DNA from: Halobacteriovoraceae bacterium
GTDB lineage: Bacteria > Bdellovibrionota > Bacteriovoracia > Bacteriovoracales > Bacteriovoracaceae
Assembly (NCBI GenBank): GCA_002712005.1
Contig: PASP01000020.1
Location: 108,952-172,951, forward strand
DNA length: 64,000 nucleotides
Reading direction: 5' to 3'
Part shown: one piece after another, positions 60,599-64,000 of the stretch
How positions within the stretch are numbered: the first letter of the stretch is position 1
How the letters are laid out: each line of letters starts with the position of its first letter
The notes under the pieces: generated by a model
Databases searched by the model: none
The model's input: only the letters and a program-made list of their open reading frames with translations
Told to the model about the DNA's origin: nothing
Position numbers and translations under genes: made by a program

Positions 60599-63500
60599 AT
60601 GTCAAAAAAATATAGAGTCAGACTCATTAACGATCGAATTGTGGGACCATTTTCCTTGTCCCAAATTGGTGAGCTATATAAAAAAGGCCATATAAAAGGC
60701 CAAGAAAAAATCCAACAATTTCCTGCTGGTGATTGGAAACCTCTTCAAGACGAAAGAGAGGTAAAAGCGTTTCTAGCAAAAATAATTTCTAAAAAAGAAA
60801 GTAGCCATACAACAGTTGATCATGAGTCTACTGTCGCACGTATAAATCTAGGTAACCTAAAAAAAGAAGAAATAAAAAAACGAAAAGAAAAAGAAGAAAA
60901 ATCCAAGAATATAGTTGATTTAGATGACTTAGATGAAGAAGTAGAAGATGAACAGGATGATGCGCACAAAGAGTTTACTTTTGATCGAGAGAATAATGAA
61001 ACGATAGTTAATTATGAAGAGCTAGAAAAAAAATATAATGAACAAAATCCTGAACAGTTAAGTAATAATGAAAATGAAGAAGAGCTTAATAAGGACGCAG
61101 AAGATGGGATTGAAAAGACTGTAGTTCTTAAGAGACCAGATTTAAAGAAAAAGCCAGCATCTAATGAAGATAAGACCGTTGTAAACCAAGAAGCTTTAAA
61201 ATATTTCAAAGAACTTGAGAGAAAGAAAAAAGAAGAAGAAGAAAGGAAACAACGAGAACTAGAAGAAAAGCAAAAATTAGAAGAAGAGATTAAAGAAGAC
61301 GAAGTTGATTTTGATGAATCTACAGTTGTTTTCGATAAGAAATCATTAGTGGCTTTGAAAGTTGAAGCTAAAGAACTAGAAACTGCCTTAGTTGAAGAAG
61401 AAAAAGCAAAAGAAAAGTCTCAAGTTGAAGATAAGAAAGAAGAAGAATATGAAGTAGTTGAAGAAGAGCCTCCAAAGAAAAAAATGAAGCCAATAGTAGC
61501 TTTAGCTTTCTTGGTCGTATTTTGGTTTCTATTAGAAGATGATTCTGATAAAGCTGAAAAGTTTAAGCCTAAGTATGTAAAAATCGTGGCTCCAATAACA
61601 TTCGAAGTTGAAAGTGCACAAAAAGCGAAGCAGTTTTATGAGAAGGGCTTAGCTGACTATAGAAAAGGAAGTTATATTGCTAAGGTAAACGCAATTGTAA
61701 ACTTCAAGACATCAATTGAACATAAATTTAAAGGTAATCCTGCTCTTGGCTTTTTAATTCTCACTTATGGGGAGATCTTTAGAAACGTATCAAATAAGAG
61801 TAAAGGCGCAGCCATTCTATTTAATTTGATTAAGATTACGAGATCCCGGGCCTTAACAGATGTAAATATTGCACTCGGTACGGCCTTGTTTTATCGCAAT
61901 AATGGTAAAGTTGAGTCAGCGATAGATTTAATGGAAAAATTTCTTAGGGTTGGAAAGCCAACACTTAAGTTTTATGCACTCTATTTAGATATGGCGATAG
62001 ATACTGGAGACTTGGTAAAAGCTAAGAGAGTTAAAGATAAGATTATAGAATATCCCGACCTACCCATAGAAGCCTATATTGCTCTCTCCAAATATTATAC
62101 GCTAGATCAGCGTTATAGTGATGGTAAGGAAAGTGTTTTAACAGGATTAAATAAGTATCCTTCAAGTGTAGCTCTTCTTCTAGAATTAGCGTCATATCAA
62201 TTGAGAGAAGAAAATCTCAAGGCTTACCAAACTACACTAAAAAAAGTTGAAGCATTAAATTACGAGCAGTCACCAAGATATTATGCGGAATATCTAGAAA
62301 ATGTGGGAATACTTAGTGCTTTTAACAAAGATGTTAAAACCGCAGCATTTCTATTTAAGAAAGCCTTACAGATTAGTGACTCTGACAGGCTTAGATCAAA
62401 ACTGGCTTCTCTTGATATTGGTGGTGGCCAACTCGCGACTAAACTTATTTTAGAATCTAAGGCAATGGATCTGATTAGAGAGTCAAAGAAGCTAATGAAG
62501 GAAAAGAAATGGGAATTAGCTTTTATTGAAGCGATAGCTGCTACAGAGTTAGAAATAAACTACCTTCCAGCAAATCTTCATTTAATCGATTTGCAAATCA
62601 AGAGAGGCTTTTACGAGTCTGCTATCGACACATTAGAGTTTTTGAAAAAAGAATATCCTACTCATCCAGGAGTTAACTTTAAATTGATTAAAGCCCTTTA
62701 TGAATCTAACAAAATGGATGAAGCTCAAACGCAAGTAAATATCATTTCCAATTCTCCGCTCAAGCAAAACCCTCTCTATTATTCTGTCGTAGGGAGATTT
62801 TATGAAAAAAGTAATAAGAATATTCTTGCGATTAAATTTTTAAATAAGAGCGTTTCCTTGAATCCGCTGCGTGATGAAGATTACTATGTGATGGCCTTGA
62901 TCTATAATAAGAGTAGGCAATATACATTAAGTAAATCTGCACTCTCTGAAGCGATTGCCTTAAATCCATTAAATATAGAATATAAGTCACTTTACGGTGA
63001 GATCCTATTCGAGTTAGAGGGGGCTGAAACAGCGATTGGATATGTGGAGTCAGCACTTAAAGAAAATAGGGATAATCCAAAACTGCTTGGTGACATGGCC
63101 ACCTTCTATTATAGAAATGGGCAACTTGCACAGTTTAAGGATGTAAAAGAAAGAATTGAAAAGCTCAATTCCAATGATCCGGCCTTTTATGAGTTCTTAA
63201 TTAAGGCAGCTCAAATGGAAGAGAATAATGAACATGTTATCAAGTATGCAAAAGAACTCATTATTGTTAATCCTGGTGATGTTGAGACAAGGATGACACT
63301 CGCCTACAACCTGATGAATGTTGGGAGATATCAAGAAGCACTTGAAGCGATTGAAGGTGTTACTGAACGCTTATCTACTTATCCAGGAGCCTATTACTTA
63401 TCTGCAAAAATTTATATAGAAATCAAGAATTATGCAAAAGCCCTAGAAGCTGGAAAAAAAGAGAAAGAAAATAATCCTGGAATCTACAACGGCTTTTACA

Positions 63501-63838
63501 TCTTAGGTGAAACCTATAGATTGATGGGAAAAGTGCAAGAAGCTGTAGATAATTTAGAATTGGCCATCTCAATCTCACCAAGAAATGTTGAATCCCTTAT
63601 TTCACTTGGGTTAATTAAAATAGCTCAAAGAAACTATGATATCGCTCGAGAGCTTTTTTTGAGAGCTAAAAAGCAGGAGCCAGCAAATCCAAAAATCAGA
63701 AAACAGTTGGGATTTATTTATCAGGGTGTTGGTCAAAGTGGACTGGCCATTGAAGAATTTCAAACATATTTGAAGCTCTTTCCAAATGCACCTGATCGTG
63801 ACCAGGTTTTAGGTCGAATTCAGGTACTTTCTCGCTAG
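60599..63838 (+). CDS. GYF_2-domain, membrane-anchored TPR protein
   Basis: 1079 residues. Residues 4-60 form a GYF_2 (DUF4339) domain: YRVRLINDRIVGPFSLSQIG and GDWKPLQD carry the GPFS and W signature. Residues 61-295 are very charged and contain five short Thr motifs (STVA 77-80, ETIV 134-137, KTVV 173-176 and 192-195, STVV 241-244). One membrane helix (297-312) follows. Residues about 335-1079 are mostly tetratricopeptide repeats. The topology suggests a cytoplasmic GYF domain and an extracytoplasmic TPR array, or the reverse. It is cotranscribed with the nuo-like set (5-base gap). GYF domains bind proline-rich peptides; the partner is unknown. Confidence 0.82.
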   Translation: MSKKYRVRLINDRIVGPFSLSQIGELYKKGHIKGQEKIQQFPAGDWKPLQDEREVKAFLAKIISKKESSHTTVDHESTVARINLGNLKKEEIKKRKEKEEKSKNIVDLDDLDEEVEDEQDDAHKEFTFDRENNETIVNYEELEKKYNEQNPEQLSNNENEEELNKDAEDGIEKTVVLKRPDLKKKPASNEDKTVVNQEALKYFKELERKKKEEEERKQRELEEKQKLEEEIKEDEVDFDESTVVFDKKSLVALKVEAKELETALVEEEKAKEKSQVEDKKEEEYEVVEEEPPKKKMKPIVALAFLVVFWFLLEDDSDKAEKFKPKYVKIVAPITFEVESAQKAKQFYEKGLADYRKGSYIAKVNAIVNFKTSIEHKFKGNPALGFLILTYGEIFRNVSNKSKGAAILFNLIKITRSRALTDVNIALGTALFYRNNGKVESAIDLMEKFLRVGKPTLKFYALYLDMAIDTGDLVKAKRVKDKIIEYPDLPIEAYIALSKYYTLDQRYSDGKESVLTGLNKYPSSVALLLELASYQLREENLKAYQTTLKKVEALNYEQSPRYYAEYLENVGILSAFNKDVKTAAFLFKKALQISDSDRLRSKLASLDIGGGQLATKLILESKAMDLIRESKKLMKEKKWELAFIEAIAATELEINYLPANLHLIDLQIKRGFYESAIDTLEFLKKEYPTHPGVNFKLIKALYESNKMDEAQTQVNIISNSPLKQNPLYYSVVGRFYEKSNKNILAIKFLNKSVSLNPLRDEDYYVMALIYNKSRQYTLSKSALSEAIALNPLNIEYKSLYGEILFELEGAETAIGYVESALKENRDNPKLLGDMATFYYRNGQLAQFKDVKERIEKLNSNDPAFYEFLIKAAQMEENNEHVIKYAKELIIVNPGDVETRMTLAYNLMNVGRYQEALEAIEGVTERLSTYPGAYYLSAKIYIEIKNYAKALEAGKKEKENNPGIYNGFYILGETYRLMGKVQEAVDNLELAISISPRNVESLISLGLIKIAQRNYDIARELFLRAKKQEPANPKIRKQLGFIYQGVGQSGLAIEEFQTYLKLFPNAPDRDQVLGRIQVLSR

Positions 63839-63865
63839 AACATCGCATAAACTGATAACAAAAGA

Positions 63866-63894
63866 TTGCAAAATTGGATATTTGCCAATATATT
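63866..63894 (+). promoter_or_regulatory. Promoter of the serine tRNA gene
   Basis: TTGCAA (63866-63871) and TATATT (63889-63894) are separated by 17 bases. The predicted start, near 63901, is just before the tRNA. Confidence 0.7.
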
Positions 63895-63905
63895 AAGAGC
63901 CTCGC

Positions 63906-63993
63906 GGAGGATTGGCTGAGTGGTCGAAAGCGGTGGTTTTGAAAACCATTGACCTTAACGGGTCCGCAGGTTCGAATCCTGTGTCCTCCGCCA
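63906..63993 (+). tRNA. tRNA-Ser (anticodon UGA)
   Basis: 88 bases with encoded CCA end. Acceptor GGAGGAT pairs with GTCCTCC (one G-T). Anticodon stem GTGGT/ACCAT has a TTTGAAA loop; anticodon TGA is at 63940-63942. A long class II variable arm (TGACC...GGTCC) and the TTCGAAT T-loop with GCAGG/CCTGT stem identify tRNA-Ser reading UCA codons. Confidence 0.97.
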
Positions 63994-64000
63994 TCTTTAT

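Noticed and set aside
61180..61300. Lys/Glu-rich repeats in the GYF_2/TPR protein as a possible DNA tandem repeat
   Set aside because: It is low-complexity coiled-coil coding sequence without a fixed repeat unit.

Overview
The window looks like the replication-origin region of a low-GC (AT-rich) Gram-negative bacterium. It has outer-membrane-type proteins, SurA/PpiC-like periplasmic foldases and lipoproteins. Gene content and order (rpmH-rnpA-yidD-yidC-mnmE-mnmG-rsmG-parA-parB-bactofilin on one side of dnaA; dnaN-recF-gyrB-gyrA on the other) and the low GC suggest a Bdellovibrio-and-like organism, perhaps the marine Halobacteriovorax/Bacteriovorax group. That assignment is an inference and was not checked by any search.

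Layout. 1-1185: 3'-truncated gene for an exported acidic protein. 1262-7283: F1-ATPase operon with b and b' subunits (atpF'-F-H-A-G-D-C, minus strand) with a good promoter and terminator. 7361-15985: minus-strand origin-proximal block, from rpmH down to a bactofilin, with two perfect parS sites. 16263-25829: dnaA, oriC (17979-18551), dnaN, recF, gyrB, gyrA. 25834-28367: TPR lipoprotein, two AtpZ/AtpI-like assembly proteins, and ATP synthase a and c. 28403-33792: membrane proteins (DUF805-like, UbiA-like, GT-C-like), then a minus-strand FecR / beta-barrel / Cys-rich group. 33980-37414: riboflavin operon ribD-E-BA-H. 37404-47442: minus-strand trmH-like, uvrA, pdxA, surA-like, ppiC-like and mfd. 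47597-55387: membrane arm of respiratory complex I, nuoA-H-J-K-L-M-N, with none of the peripheral-arm genes. 55388-60593: seven overlapping genes for membrane proteins. 60599-63838: a large GYF_2/TPR protein. 63906-63993: tRNA-Ser(UGA).

Two things stand out. First, the seven genes after nuoN repeat the order and relative sizes of nuoA-H-J-K-L-M-N. The H-, J-, K- and N-like members keep recognisable alignable stretches while lacking the catalytic and proton-path residues. I read them as a second, heavily diverged and shortened copy of the whole complex I membrane arm, tied to the GYF_2/TPR protein that follows. Second, mnmE carries eight in-frame copies of a 16-bp palindrome (TGGTCCTATGGGACCA and a TGGTCCTATGGGGGCA variant), spaced 27-33 bp apart, that encode a GPMGP/GPMGA repeat exactly at the G5 loop of the GTPase domain. 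A ninth, longer copy sits alone between parB and the bactofilin gene. This is either a small repeat element invading coding DNA or an origin-proximal protein-binding array.

Other features: intrinsic terminators embedded in the first codons of downstream membrane or exported proteins (after gyrA and after nuoN), a hairpin covering the start codon of a UbiA-like gene, a c subunit with an AxAxTxA helix and Na+-type ligands, and an Arg/Cys-rich secreted protein with 16 spaced cysteines.
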